64,000 nt of DNA from Crossiella sp. CA-258035 (GTDB lineage: Bacteria > Actinomycetota > Actinomycetes > Mycobacteriales > Pseudonocardiaceae), in contig NZ_CP116413.1 of assembly GCF_030064675.1 (NCBI RefSeq), forward strand, positions 653,001 through 717,000, read 5' to 3'. Below are positions 17,250 to 26,441 of this stretch, piece by piece (the stretch's first letter is position 1; each line of letters starts with the position of its first letter). The notes under the pieces were generated by a model. That model saw nothing but the letters and a program-made list of their open reading frames with translations. It was not told where the DNA came from and ran no database searches. The translations under genes were made by a program, and so were the position numbers.

Positions 17250-18147
17250 TGCCGTGACCGCCGGGACCGAGATCGAAGCCGACCAGCTGCGCCTCGTTGC
17301 GAGCGCTCAGGCGCAGCTCGGTCGCCTCCCGCTGCCCGTCCCGCCCCGCCGGGTGCGCGGCGGCGCGGTGCACCCGCCACACCTTTGCCGGGGTGGCGCG
17401 CGGGTCGAAGGCCACGGTCAGCCGGTACTCCCGGCAGCCCAGCAGGAACCGCCGCTCGCAGCTGGTGACCAGCGCCTCCTCCGGCCGGTAGCCCAGCTCG
17501 TAGTCGGCCAGCACGGTCTCGGTCTGCCGCAGCGGGCGGTCGAAGCGCAGCTCGGCGAGCACCCCGCCGCCGTCCGGATCGGTGTGCATCCGGCCCAGCC
17601 GGCAGGAGTCGCTCTGCCATCGATTGGGCAGCGCGCCCGCCGGTGCGGCCAGCCGGACCAGGTGCCGGTCCACCCCGTCCACCATGGCCTGCAGCACCGC
17701 GCGCACCCGCATCGCGCGCACCGCCCGGTCCGGCCCGATGGTCCAGTGCTCGTGCACGCTCAGCGGCACGATCGCGTCGGCGGGGTGCGGCAGTCGTCTC
17801 GGCGCGATCGGCGCGCCGCGGCGGCCGCGCAGCACCAGCGGGTGCGCGGGCGCCTGCGGTTCCTCCGCCGGGCGGTCGAGCAGGGCCAGCAGCGACCGGG
17901 GTGGCAGCTCCAGCACCTCCTCCAGCTCGCGCACCACGCGCAGCGAGGCGTGCCGGTGCGGGCGGCTCTGCCCGCGCTGCCAGTAGCTCAGGCTGGCCAG
18001 GCTCACCCGGTGGCCCCGGTCGGCCAGCCGGACCTGGATCCGTTGCAGGGTCAGGCCGCTGGCCTGGATGCCCAGGTACAGCGCGTGGTGGAACGGGCCG
18101 GAGCGCAGTGCCGCACCCAGCTCGTCGGGCACTGTCGCCGCTGTCAT
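17230..18147 (-). CDS. Helix-turn-helix regulator-like protein, tandem paralogue 1
   Basis: A 305-residue protein with an XRE-like N-terminal helix-turn-helix (GLTLQRIQVRLADRGHRVSL followed by ASLSYWQRGQSRP) and a C-terminal domain of about 180 residues that I do not recognise (blocks SVHEHWTIGPDRAVRAMRV, RLGRMHTDPDGG, GYRPEEALVTSCERRFLLGC). It closely resembles the next gene in length and layout, so the two arose by duplication. Its 3' end overlaps the cyclodipeptide synthase gene by 20 bases in convergent orientation. It could sense a metabolite and regulate this neighbourhood; that is inference. Confidence 0.78.
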   Translation of the reverse strand: MTAATVPDELGAALRSGPFHHALYLGIQASGLTLQRIQVRLADRGHRVSLASLSYWQRGQSRPHRHASLRVVRELEEVLELPPRSLLALLDRPAEEPQAPAHPLVLRGRRGAPIAPRRLPHPADAIVPLSVHEHWTIGPDRAVRAMRVRAVLQAMVDGVDRHLVRLAAPAGALPNRWQSDSCRLGRMHTDPDGGGVLAELRFDRPLRQTETVLADYELGYRPEEALVTSCERRFLLGCREYRLTVAFDPRATPAKVWRVHRAAAHPAGRDGQREATELRLSARNEAQLVGFDLGPGGHGISWMWR

Positions 18148-18300
18148 GCCTACCCCCGTTCGCTGCCTGCACGATGTGGGTCATTGTTGAAAACTGGTGT
18201 CGAGACCAGCACCCCACCATGGGTGTGTCGATTTCACAATATTTTCAGTTTCAGTCTCTATTCAGTTGGCGCTGTTGGGCTTTTGTGCGCGCACTGGCGG

Positions 18301-19221
18301 TCACTTCCAGCACCAGCGCATGCCGTAATAGCCGGGTGGCAGGTCGAAGTCGATGAAATGGGCAACAAAGTTGCCGTCAACCTGAATGTCGCCGACGTCG
18401 ATGGTCGGCGAACTGTTGTCCGGCCGGAACACCCGCCACACCCTGGCCGGCGGGTCGCCCGCGGGGAAGCGCACGGTCAGGCAGTAGGTCTGGCACCCGG
18501 ACCGGAACCCGCCGCCCCAGGCCAGGCAGGTCTGGCCGCTGCCGGTGAACTCGAACACCGTGTCCACCAGCAGGTTCTCCCCGCGCCGCAGCGGGTGCGG
18601 GAAGCGCGCCTCCACCGCCATCACGCCGGAGTCGTGGTCGGTGGCCACCCGGCCCAGCCTGGTGCCCTCGCTGCGCCAGCGCACCGGCAGCTCGCCCGGC
18701 TCGCAGGCCGCGATCACCGTGTCCCGGTCCACCCCGTCGATCCGCGCCTGCCGCAGGATCTGCAAGTCCAGCCGCTCGATGCCCCGGCGCGGGGCCAGCA
18801 CCAGGTGCTCGTGCACGCTCTGCGCGGTCAGCTGGCCGTCGAACGGGTTGTTCAGCTCCACCAGCAGCTTCTGCACCGCCTCGGCGTTCGCGCACACCTG
18901 CCGCGGCGTCACCGAGTACCGGGCCCGCTCCGGCGCCGGTTCCCGCCTGGCCGGGCTGAGCAGGTCGCGCAGCGCGCCGCGGGGCAGCTCCAGCACCTCT
19001 TCCAGCGCCAGCACCAGCTCGGCTGACCTGGGGCGGCTGCGGCCGCGCTGCCAGTAGCTCAGCGTGGCCAGCCCCACCGCCACCCCGCGCTCGGCCATCC
19101 TGGCCCTGATCCGGGCCAGGGTCAGGCCGCTGGCCTGGATGGCCAGGCGCAGCGCGTGCTCGAACGGACCGGTGCGCAGTGCCTCATGCAGACTGCCGGC
19201 CACCATCTCGGATTTCCGCAC
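18301..19221 (-). CDS. Helix-turn-helix regulator-like protein, tandem paralogue 2
   Basis: A 306-residue paralogue of the preceding protein: ALRTGPFEHALRLAIQASGL and LSYWQRGRSRPRS match the corresponding N-terminal segments, and both end in a DFDLPPGYYGMRWCWK-type tail. The middle domain again has an SVHEHL...DGVDRDTV arrangement. The ATG at 19221 is used; an ATG five codons later is equally possible. An unusually AT-rich gap (18148-18300) separates the copies and may hold the promoter of paralogue 1. Function unknown beyond probable DNA binding. Confidence 0.76.
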   Translation of the reverse strand: MRKSEMVAGSLHEALRTGPFEHALRLAIQASGLTLARIRARMAERGVAVGLATLSYWQRGRSRPRSAELVLALEEVLELPRGALRDLLSPARREPAPERARYSVTPRQVCANAEAVQKLLVELNNPFDGQLTAQSVHEHLVLAPRRGIERLDLQILRQARIDGVDRDTVIAACEPGELPVRWRSEGTRLGRVATDHDSGVMAVEARFPHPLRRGENLLVDTVFEFTGSGQTCLAWGGGFRSGCQTYCLTVRFPAGDPPARVWRVFRPDNSSPTIDVGDIQVDGNFVAHFIDFDLPPGYYGMRWCWK

Positions 19222-19266
19222 GCCACCGATAGTGGCAGACGCCGGCTTTCCGGAACATTTCGGTTT

Positions 19267-22200
19267 TCAGTGCGCGTAAACTTCAATTTCGAATAAAGAG
19301 TAGCCGTAGCGGGTGGCCCGGCTGATCCCGGTGAGCCGCACGAAACGGGCCTGGGTCGCGGCGAACGGGATGTTGTCCTCGCCGCCGTCCCCCTCGGCCA
19401 CCGCCGCCACCTGCCGCCACTGCCGCCCGTCGGCGGAGACCTCGATCCGGTATGCCTTGCCGTAGGCGGACTCCCAGCGCAGCACGGTCCGGCCGACCTG
19501 GCGCACCGAGCCGAGGTCCACGGTGAGCGACTGCTGGTCGGAGAAGTCACTGGCCCAGCGGGTGCGCCGGTCGCCGTCCACCGCCTTGCCGGGCGGCGAG
19601 GGGTACGCGCCGGTCTCGTGGCTGGACGCGCTGGCCGCCTTGGACAGCGCCAGGTTGGCCACGTCCTCGCCCCGGCGCGCCGGGAACTCCACCACCTGCT
19701 GGTAGGTCGGCCGGTTCTGCCACTGCGTCTTGTCCTGGGTGATGCCGCCGGTGGGCCGGTGGATGATCTGGTCCCGGCAGAACTGGTCGCCCGGCTTGCA
19801 GTCGGCGTCGCCGGGGTAGGTGGTGGTGGCCGGAGTGTGCACCGCGGCGCGCAGCGAGTCCAGCAGCGCGGTGCGGCAGGCCGCGGCGTTGCCGTTGCCG
19901 CAGAAGGCGTTCGGCACCCAGGCCTGCACCGGGTCGCCGAGCACCTTGCGCAGGTCCTTGTGCACGTAGCCGTACCAGCCGAACTGGAAGGCCGACCCGG
20001 TGTGGCCGGGCTGCTCGTCCACCCGCAGCGCGGCCAGGAACGCCTTGTGCAGCGCGGGTTCCAGCCCCGGCTCGAACATGGCCTTGGCCAGCAGCGGGAA
20101 CCAGGCGTCCAGCACCCTGATCGCCTCGCTGTGCAGGTAGCTGAACTTGCCGCTGGCGCTGGGATCGCCGTCGGTGGTGCGGTGCCCGCCCGCGCGCTGC
20201 CAGGCGCGCAGCTGCTCGATCGCGGTGGCCAGCGCGGGCTCGGTGACCGGGGCCTGGTCCAGCACCCGCAGCAGCAGCGGCAGCACCTTGTCCGCGCGCA
20301 GGTCCACTGTGGACGCATCGGCCATCGCCTTGGTCAGCTTGGCCCTGGTGAACTTCTCGCCGCGCTGCAACAGCGGCTTGATCCGGTCGTCCAGCGGCTG
20401 GGAGCGGTGCACCGGACCGAAGCTGAAGTTGCCGTCCGCGGCCGAGTAGCCCGGGGCCTGCTTGTTGTTCCAGCTGGTCAGGTAGTCCTGGTTGACCACC
20501 TGCGGGTGCTGCTCGAACGGGGTGTAGCGGGCCAGGTTGTCGCCGGGCCGCCAGTCCTGCCACTCGTAGGCGGCGTCACCGCGCACCGGCAGGTTCGGGT
20601 CGTGGCCGGGCCTGCGCACCGGGTTGAAGCCGGAGTTGAAGTAGGCGATGTCCTTGCTGTCGGCGTAGAACCAGTTGAAGCCGTAGCCGATCTGGTTGGC
20701 CGCGCGCTGGAAGTCCGCCGCCGAGCGGATCGCCTCCGGGTCGTTGAACAGCTGGAAGCCCAGGGTGGACTCCACCTCGCGCAGGTAGGTCGAGCGCAGC
20801 TTGGTGAAGGCCACCGGCTTGCCGGCCACCGTGCCGCGGTGGGAGATCAGGCCGAGCTTGGTGCGCTGGGCGACCAGCGTGTAGGAGCCCGCTGGCGTCG
20901 CGTCGGCCAGGCTGGGCTTCCAGGCGTTCTTCTTGGTCAGCTCCTCGATCGGCAGGCACTCGCCGCGGAAGCGGTAGTGCGCCGACTTCAGCGTGGGCGC
21001 GCCGCCGCCGGGCTCGCACAGCTCCACCGCGTAGGAGTCGGTGATGTCCTGGGCCGCGGTGGTCGCGCTCCACGCGTAGTCCTGGCCGCGGCCGAGCAGC
21101 ACGTACAGGCCGAGCCCGGCGAAGGAGGCGCCCCTGGAGCTGATGCCCGGCGCCTGGATCTCCTGCACGGTCAGCAGCTGCGGGGCGAAGTAGCCGGTCT
21201 GCGGGCCGAACACGGCGACCGGGTGCCCGCTCTCGGTGTGCGCGCCGGAGACCAGCAGCGCGTTGGACATCCCGCGCTGGGCAGGCGCCGCCGGCGCGAG
21301 CGAGTCCTTGACAGCCGGTCCGACAGCATCGCGCACGATCGGCTGCGGCACCACCGAGCCGCGGTCCGGCAGGGTCACCCCGGCGGCGTCCGGATTGTCT
21401 GTGCCGTAAGGGAAAGAGGTGCCGTTGTGCACGGTCACCGGGGCTTCCGGGTCGTTCTGCGCGCGGAAGGCCCGCCACACCGCGTCGCCCTGTGCCTTGC
21501 CGTAACGCGCCCTCGCCTCCACCAGCGCGACCGCGGAGACCACTTCCTGGCCGCCGCCGGCGCCGAAGATGCCGCCGACCAGCGAGGCGATCGCGCCGAT
21601 GTCGGTGGGCTTCCAGGGTTCCGGCCCGCCCTCGTTGGTGATCGCGTCCGCCTTGCCGATGGCCACGTACTCGCCGGGGAAGTACCGGCCCGCCTTGCTC
21701 TGCGCGATGTAGAGGTTGATCCCGGCCACGTAGTCCAGCACGTCCTGCTTCATCTGCTTGCCGCGCGGCCCGAGCTGGTCCAGCCGGTCGAACTGGGCCT
21801 GCAGGTCGGCCTCGGTGTAGGGCGCGATGGACCACTGCTGCTGCTCGAACTCGCGGTTGCCGATCGCGCCACCGGCGAAGGAGGAGACCTCGCCGCGGCC
21901 GACGTGCCGGAGCACGTCCATCAGGAACAGCCGGTCCTGCGCGGAGGCGAAGCCGGAGCCGAACATCGCGCCCGCGCGGGTGCTGCCGGTGATGTGCGGG
22001 GTGCCGGTGGCCTTGTCCCGCACGATGGTCACGTCGGGGCGCGGCGAGCTGGTGCTGGCCACCTGGTCAGCTGGTACGCCGAAGGAGGCGTCGTTGAAGT
22101 AGGTGTTGAGCTGCTCGTCGGTCAGCCCGCTGTAGCCCCAGACCAGCTTCTCGTAGCGCGCCTTCTGGTCGCTGGAATGCGGCGGCCGGATGCCGAGGGT

Positions 22201-22395
22201 CTTGAACAGCAGCAGTTCGGCGAAGGTGGCGTTGCCGTTCTGGCCGGGCGGCAGGATGTCGTCGCACTGACTGATGCAATAGTCAGGAATGGGCGCGGCG
22301 GCCCGGGATTCCGTGGGTTGAGCGACTGCTGGGGGACTGCCTAGGAGTGCGGCGGTGGTCGCGGCGGTGAGCAGCAGAGTCAGCGGTCGTCGCAT
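19267..22395 (-). CDS. Secreted penicillin-acylase-family (S45) amidase with discoidin domain
   Basis: A 1042-residue exported N-terminal-nucleophile hydrolase. It has a signal peptide (MRRPLTLLLTAATTAALLGS), an alpha-chain region including SGFASAQDRLFLMDVLRHVGRG, a self-cleavage site in RGMSNALLVSG where Ser becomes the N-terminal nucleophile of the beta chain, and a C-terminal F5/8-type C (discoidin) domain, about residues 910-1042 (AVDGDRRTRWASD, FVRLTGISRATR). Relatives deacylate penicillins, acyl-homoserine lactones or lipopeptides; the discoidin domain suggests binding to sugars or cell surfaces. The ATG at 22395 sits eight bases after GAGGAG; GTG and ATG codons at 22404 and 22401 are alternatives. 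A LacI-like palindrome lies about 100 bases upstream. Confidence 0.9.
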   Translation of the reverse strand: MRRPLTLLLTAATTAALLGSPPAVAQPTESRAAAPIPDYCISQCDDILPPGQNGNATFAELLLFKTLGIRPPHSSDQKARYEKLVWGYSGLTDEQLNTYFNDASFGVPADQVASTSSPRPDVTIVRDKATGTPHITGSTRAGAMFGSGFASAQDRLFLMDVLRHVGRGEVSSFAGGAIGNREFEQQQWSIAPYTEADLQAQFDRLDQLGPRGKQMKQDVLDYVAGINLYIAQSKAGRYFPGEYVAIGKADAITNEGGPEPWKPTDIGAIASLVGGIFGAGGGQEVVSAVALVEARARYGKAQGDAVWRAFRAQNDPEAPVTVHNGTSFPYGTDNPDAAGVTLPDRGSVVPQPIVRDAVGPAVKDSLAPAAPAQRGMSNALLVSGAHTESGHPVAVFGPQTGYFAPQLLTVQEIQAPGISSRGASFAGLGLYVLLGRGQDYAWSATTAAQDITDSYAVELCEPGGGAPTLKSAHYRFRGECLPIEELTKKNAWKPSLADATPAGSYTLVAQRTKLGLISHRGTVAGKPVAFTKLRSTYLREVESTLGFQLFNDPEAIRSAADFQRAANQIGYGFNWFYADSKDIAYFNSGFNPVRRPGHDPNLPVRGDAAYEWQDWRPGDNLARYTPFEQHPQVVNQDYLTSWNNKQAPGYSAADGNFSFGPVHRSQPLDDRIKPLLQRGEKFTRAKLTKAMADASTVDLRADKVLPLLLRVLDQAPVTEPALATAIEQLRAWQRAGGHRTTDGDPSASGKFSYLHSEAIRVLDAWFPLLAKAMFEPGLEPALHKAFLAALRVDEQPGHTGSAFQFGWYGYVHKDLRKVLGDPVQAWVPNAFCGNGNAAACRTALLDSLRAAVHTPATTTYPGDADCKPGDQFCRDQIIHRPTGGITQDKTQWQNRPTYQQVVEFPARRGEDVANLALSKAASASSHETGAYPSPPGKAVDGDRRTRWASDFSDQQSLTVDLGSVRQVGRTVLRWESAYGKAYRIEVSADGRQWRQVAAVAEGDGGEDNIPFAATQARFVRLTGISRATRYGYSLFEIEVYAH

Positions 22396-22495
22396 CGCCA
22401 TCACTCCTCATGGGTTGTGATGCACGTTACGGGCGAGTAGCTTCTTGCGAAAGTGTTTCACGTTCGTGCGTTCGGATGATCCGAAATCGCGTGCG

Positions 22496-22505
22496 AGAGC
22501 GCTCT
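22496..22505. promoter_or_regulatory. LacI-type palindrome between acylase and response-regulator genes
   Basis: AGAGCGCTCT is a perfect 10-bp palindrome with the GAGCGCTC core typical of actinobacterial LacI-family operators such as CebR sites. The same 10-mer occurs before the GH2 gene at 54858-54867. It lies in the divergent region between the acylase and the NarL-type regulator and could serve either. Confidence 0.4.
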
Positions 22506-22665
22506 ACTCACCCGTTCGGTAACTCTGCGTAGATGGCCGGTTCCCTAACTGGATGCTGCGCAAACGTCCCGAACGTGATGGGATAACCACAAAGTGACAT
22601 GGATAGGCAATACTGCACGCCCACGCTTACTCGTGACCACGTCACGCCCAATCGGGGAGGCGTCC

Positions 22666-23313
22666 GTGATCAAGGTGCTTCTGGTCGATGACGAAGACCT
22701 GGTGCGCTCCGGACTTCGCATGATTCTGTCCCGGGCCGGCGACATCGAAGTCGTCGGTGAATGTGACGACGGCTCGCTCGTCGTCGACCGGGTTCGCCAA
22801 CTGCGGCCGCACGTCGTGCTGCTCGACATCCGCATGCGCACGACCGACGGCCTGTCCGCGCTGCGCAGGTTGCGTTCGCTGCCTGAGCCGCCCAAGGTGG
22901 CCATGCTGACCACGTTCGACATGGACGAGTACGTCAGCGAGGCGCTCCGGCTGGGCGCCAGCGGGTTCTTGCTCAAGGACACCGAGCCGACCCAGCTGGT
23001 CAAGGCGGTGCGCGATGTCGCCCGTGGCGGCGCGGTGCTGGACCCGGGCGTCGCCGCCAGGGTGCTGGCCGCGGTCGCGCACGGTGAGCGGGCCGCCGAA
23101 CCGGCCCGCAGCCTGCTCGGCAACCTGTCCGAACGCGAGCGCGAGGTGCTCGCGCTGATCGGCCAGGGCATGTCGAACGCGGAGATCGGCAGCGCGCTGC
23201 ACCTGTCCGAGGCCACCGTGAAGGGCTACGTGTCCTCGGTGCTCGGCAAGATCGGCGCGGTGAACCGGGTGCAGGCGGCGCTGGTCGCCTACCGCGGTGG
23301 CCTGATCGCCTGA
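22666..23313 (+). CDS. NarL/FixJ-family response regulator
   Basis: A 215-residue two-component response regulator. The receiver domain (1-120) has VDDED as acidic pocket, VVLLDIRM with the phospho-acceptor Asp, and FLLKDTEP with the conserved Lys. The output domain (about 145-215) is a LuxR-type HTH with LSEREREVLALIGQGMSNAEI and SEATVKGYVSSVLGKI. The GTG at 22666 is chosen because GGGGAGG lies five bases upstream; a longer frame adds 24 residues of non-receiver sequence. No histidine kinase gene is adjacent, so it is an orphan here and its signal is unknown. Confidence 0.92.
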   Translation: MIKVLLVDDEDLVRSGLRMILSRAGDIEVVGECDDGSLVVDRVRQLRPHVVLLDIRMRTTDGLSALRRLRSLPEPPKVAMLTTFDMDEYVSEALRLGASGFLLKDTEPTQLVKAVRDVARGGAVLDPGVAARVLAAVAHGERAAEPARSLLGNLSEREREVLALIGQGMSNAEIGSALHLSEATVKGYVSSVLGKIGAVNRVQAALVAYRGGLIA

Positions 23314-23346
23314 GGTGCCGGGGGTGGCGGCGGACTTCCGCCACCC

Positions 23347-24876
23347 TCACTTCGACGGCAGCAGCGGCGGGTGGACCTCCACCCGGTTCCGCCCGTGCCG
23401 CTTGGCCCGGTACAGGGCCTCGTCCGCGGCGTCGAACAACTCGTCCAGGTTGGCCGGTCCGGCCGCCACGCCGATGCTCACGGTCGGTCGCTTGGTGCTG
23501 CCCAGCACCATCGACCAGTCGTGGCCGTCCACCGCGGAGCGGATCCGCTCGGCCACCGCGGGTCCGGCGTCCTGCCACTCGTCGGTGGCGTCCACCAGCA
23601 GCACCACGAACTCATCGCCCGCCCAGCGGGCGACCACGTCGTCGGCCCGGCACTCCGCGCGCAGCAGCTGGGCGATCTCGCGCAGCGCGACATCGCCCGC
23701 GGCATGCCCGGCATCGTCGTTGAGGCCCTTGAACCAGTCCACGTCCACCAGCACCAGCCAGGGCACCCGGCCCTTGGCCGCGGTGCTCTCCAGCAGCAGC
23801 GGCGCGGCCCGCTCCAGGCCGAGCCGGTTGGACAGCCCGGTCAGCGGGTCACGCGCGGCGGCCTCCTGCGCGGCCATCGCCAGCCGCTGGGCCTCCACCG
23901 CCAGCCGCCGCTGCTGCAACGCCTGGCCGAGGCCCTCCTGCAGGGTCTCCACCGCCTTGCGGCCGGAGGCCACGCTGCGCCGCAGCGCCTCGGACTCGCC
24001 CACGTAGTCGCCCAGCTCGGCGCAGATGTTGGCCAGGTCCAGGGAGAACCGCAGCAGCAGCGTGGTGTCGTTGATCTTCTCCGCCTCGGCCACCGCGCGG
24101 CTGGCCATGGTGCGGGCGTCGGTGAGCCGGTTCTGCGCTCGGCGCACGGTGGCCAGCACCCAGTTGCACATGGCCAGGCCCCAGCGGTCCTCGTGCGCGG
24201 CGGCCAGCCGCTCGGCCGCGCGGGCGGTGCGCTCGGCCGCGGCGATCTCGTTGATCCCGGCCAGCGCGCGGGCGTAGGAGCCCAGCAGCGCCCGGTGCAC
24301 GTACCCGGAGCCGACCAGCTGCAAGCCCTCCCGCAGCAGCTCGCTGGCCTCGGCGAAGATCCGGCCGGATGCCTCCGGCGGGGCGTCCACCGCGCGGAAG
24401 TTCAGCGCCGCGCCCAGCCGTTGCAGGCAGTGCGCCAGGGTGTGCGGCTCGTCGGCCTCCCTGGCCACCTGCACCGACAGCCGCATCATGTCCAGGCCGG
24501 CCCTGCGGTGGCCGATGCCCTCCAGCAGGTAGGCCAGCATGCCGATGGTCTGCGCGGCGGCCGGGCCCTTGGGCGCCTCGGCGTCCAGCTCGGTCCAGCC
24601 GTCCGCGGCCAGCTCCAGCGCCAGCGGCAACCGGCCCAGCCGCCAGGCCACCACGGCCCGGTAGACCAGCACGGTCGCCCGGCGCCAGCGGTCGCCGTCC
24701 TCAGCTGGCGGGGTGCGCACCACCACGTCGTCGAAGAGGGTGTTGGCTTCCACGACCCGGCCTGAGTCCAGCAGTATCCGCACCTCGCGGTCCTGCCGCG
24801 GGATGTCGCTTTCCTGCCGCGGGAGATCGACCCCCGTCACCGGATCGTCCTGCCTCACCGTGCCCTCGGCCTCCAC
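23347..24876 (-). CDS. Cytoplasmic TPR-GGDEF diguanylate cyclase
   Basis: A 509-residue protein that should make cyclic di-GMP from two GTP. The first ~330 residues are helical TPR-like repeats, likely a protein-binding sensor; the GGDEF domain follows from ARDPLTGLSNRLGLE. The active loop reads RWAGDEFVVL (AGDEF variant, compatible with activity), and RADD five residues before it is an intact inhibitory I-site, so product feedback is expected. No membrane segment or EAL domain is present. The GTG at 24876 is used; a GTG at 24858 also has a ribosome-site-like GAGGG. It ends convergently with the NarL-type regulator, 33 bases apart. Confidence 0.9.
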   Translation of the reverse strand: MEAEGTVRQDDPVTGVDLPRQESDIPRQDREVRILLDSGRVVEANTLFDDVVVRTPPAEDGDRWRRATVLVYRAVVAWRLGRLPLALELAADGWTELDAEAPKGPAAAQTIGMLAYLLEGIGHRRAGLDMMRLSVQVAREADEPHTLAHCLQRLGAALNFRAVDAPPEASGRIFAEASELLREGLQLVGSGYVHRALLGSYARALAGINEIAAAERTARAAERLAAAHEDRWGLAMCNWVLATVRRAQNRLTDARTMASRAVAEAEKINDTTLLLRFSLDLANICAELGDYVGESEALRRSVASGRKAVETLQEGLGQALQQRRLAVEAQRLAMAAQEAAARDPLTGLSNRLGLERAAPLLLESTAAKGRVPWLVLVDVDWFKGLNDDAGHAAGDVALREIAQLLRAECRADDVVARWAGDEFVVLLVDATDEWQDAGPAVAERIRSAVDGHDWSMVLGSTKRPTVSIGVAAGPANLDELFDAADEALYRAKRHGRNRVEVHPPLLPSK

Positions 24877-24906
24877 CAGCTGGCCCGACTTCTCGACAGG
24901 CTACCG

Positions 24907-25539
24907 TCATCGTCGCTGCCCGTACCGCTCTTGGTGCACAACGTCATCAAGCGGAAGCCTCTTGCGCCAGCCGTGCCGCTCCAGGTCCGGCGTCTCGGCG
25001 AGTCCCTGCACCGGACCCAGGCAGAGCCAGGCCACTGGCCGCACCCGGCTGGGAATGCTGAGCAGCCTGCGCAGGAAGTCCTCCCGGTAGAAGCTGACCC
25101 AGCCCACGCCCCAGCCCTCGGCGGTGGCCGCCAGCCAGAGGTTCTGGATGGCCAGACATACCGAGTACAAGCCGGCGTCGGCGATCGCGTGCCGCCCGAG
25201 CACCGCCGGTGAGCCGCGGTCGGGGTCGTAGGCGACCACCACGCCGAGGCTGGACTCCAGCACGCCCTCCACCTTGATCCGGGCGAAGGTCTCCGCACGC
25301 TCGCCCGAGAGGTCGGCCGCGAAGACCTGGCGTTCTGCCTGCACGTGCTCCTGGAAGGACCGGCGCAGCGCCCGATCGCGCACCACCACGAAGTCCCATG
25401 GCTGGCTCAGGCCGACGCTGGGCGCGGCGTGCGCGGCGGCGAGGATCCGGCGCAGGGTCGCTTCGTCGACCGCTTCGCCGGTGAACTCCGCGCGCACATC
25501 GCGGCGCCGGTGCAGGACCTCGTAAAAGGGGGCGTCCAT
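24907..25539 (-). CDS. bluB: 5,6-dimethylbenzimidazole synthase BluB
   Basis: A 210-residue flavin-destroying oxygenase that converts FMNH2 to 5,6-dimethylbenzimidazole, the lower ligand of vitamin B12. Nitroreductase-fold features typical of BluB: FYEVLHRRRDVRAEFTGEAV at the start, AAHAAPSVGLSQPWDFVVV (phosphate-binding and the Asp-containing segment), LAIQNLWLAATAEGWGVGWVSFY, and a C-terminal PDLERHGW tail. No cobalamin riboswitch is visible in the 170 bases upstream. Only this B12 gene is present locally; the CobW-like gene nearby belongs to the zinc cluster. Confidence 0.92.
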   Translation of the reverse strand: MDAPFYEVLHRRRDVRAEFTGEAVDEATLRRILAAAHAAPSVGLSQPWDFVVVRDRALRRSFQEHVQAERQVFAADLSGERAETFARIKVEGVLESSLGVVVAYDPDRGSPAVLGRHAIADAGLYSVCLAIQNLWLAATAEGWGVGWVSFYREDFLRRLLSIPSRVRPVAWLCLGPVQGLAETPDLERHGWRKRLPLDDVVHQERYGQRR

Positions 25540-25658
25540 CCGGCCGATCCTGCCTGACCGCCCCTGGACGGACCCGGGCGGTCTCGGTGTTGATGCTGCG
25601 TAGATGAGCGGCTACTCAGCGTCAAGATCGCGTTGGCGGCGGTCGCGGCCGGTGCGCG

Positions 25659-25690
25659 GGGGCGGTGCCGCGGGCGACGCGCACCGCCCC
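25659..25690 (-). terminator. Terminator of the alternative ribosomal-protein operon
   Basis: GGGGCGGTGC (25659-25668) and GCACCGCCCC (25681-25690) form a perfect 10-bp stem with a 12-base loop, about 20 bases downstream of the S18 stop codon. Confidence 0.6.
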
Positions 25691-25710
25691 TGCGCACACT
25701 TCCCTTGGGT

Positions 25711-25959
25711 TCAGCGCGCGGGCTTCGCCGGCCCCGGGTAGGGCAGCAGGGCCATCTCCCGCGCGTTCTTGATCGCGGTGGCCACCTCGCGCTGCTGGCT
25801 CGGGGTCAGGCCGGTCACCCGGCGGGACCGGATCTTGCCGCGGTCGGAGAGGAACTTGCGCAGCAGCGCGACGTCCTTCCAGGCCACGTGGAACACACCC
25901 TCGCGCAGCAGCAGGTTCGGCTTGCGCTTCAGGCCGGGGCGGCGCTCGAATCGGGCCAT
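25711..25959 (-). CDS. rpsR: Ribosomal protein S18, cysteine-free (zinc-independent) form
   Basis: An 82-residue S18 paralogue of the 30S subunit. [20 protein letters not shown] and [20 protein letters not shown] are family core segments. It contains no cysteine, marking it as the C-minus form that replaces the zinc-binding S18 under zinc shortage. Last of four genes in the order L28, L33, S14, S18, read away from the Zur-like palindrome. Confidence 0.95.
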   Translation of the reverse strand: MARFERRPGLKRKPNLLLREGVFHVAWKDVALLRKFLSDRGKIRSRRVTGLTPSQQREVATAIKNAREMALLPYPGPAKPAR

Positions 25960-25971
25960 CGCTCTAGCTCC

Positions 25972-26277
25972 TCACCAGCTGGACTTGCGGACGCCGGGCA
26001 GTTCGCCGCGGTGCGCCATCTCGCGCAGCCGCAGCCGGGAGATGCCGAAGGCGCGGAAGAACCCGCGCGGGCGGCCGTCGGCCACGTCCCGGTTGCGCAG
26101 CCGGGTCGGGCTGGCATTGCGCGGCAGCCGCTGCAACACCGACAGCGCGGCGGCCTGCTGCTCGGGCGTGGACTTCGGCGAGCGGATGGTCTCCTTGAGC
26201 TCGGCCCGCTGCTCGGCGTACCTGGCGACGACCTCGCGCCGCTGGAGGTCGCGGGCGATCTTGGACTTCTTGGCCAT
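25972..26277 (-). CDS. rpsN: Ribosomal protein S14, zinc-independent form
   Basis: A 101-residue S14 of the long, cysteine-free type. [20 protein letters not shown] is the N-terminus; [20 protein letters not shown] and [11 protein letters not shown] form the rRNA-binding end. The four zinc Cys of the short form are missing. Its ATG shares a base with the stop of the L33 gene, so the two are coupled; S18 follows 12 bases on. Confidence 0.95.
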   Translation of the reverse strand: MAKKSKIARDLQRREVVARYAEQRAELKETIRSPKSTPEQQAAALSVLQRLPRNASPTRLRNRDVADGRPRGFFRAFGISRLRLREMAHRGELPGVRKSSW

Positions 26278-26441
26278 CAGCGCTCTTCCTTGAACTCGAC
26301 GTGCCTGCGGATGACCGGGTCGAACTTGCGGATCACCAGGCGGTCCGGGTTGTTGCGGCGGTTCTTGCGGGTCACGTAGGTGTAGCCGGTGCCTGCGGTG
26401 GACCGGAGCTTGATGATCGGGCGGAGCTCGTTGCGGGCCAT
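26277..26441 (-). CDS. rpmG: Ribosomal protein L33, zinc-independent form
   Basis: A 54-residue L33: [20 protein letters not shown] then [19 protein letters not shown]. No cysteines, hence the C-minus form. The start shares a base with the L28 stop and its stop with the S14 start, showing tight translational coupling. A longer frame upstream belongs to the overlapping L28 gene. Confidence 0.95.
   Translation of the reverse strand: MARNELRPIIKLRSTAGTGYTYVTRKNRRNNPDRLVIRKFDPVIRRHVEFKEER

Noticed and set aside
25540-25710. Cobalamin riboswitch before bluB
   Set aside because: No B12-box or conserved four-way junction could be recognised; the hairpin there belongs to the S18 terminator.
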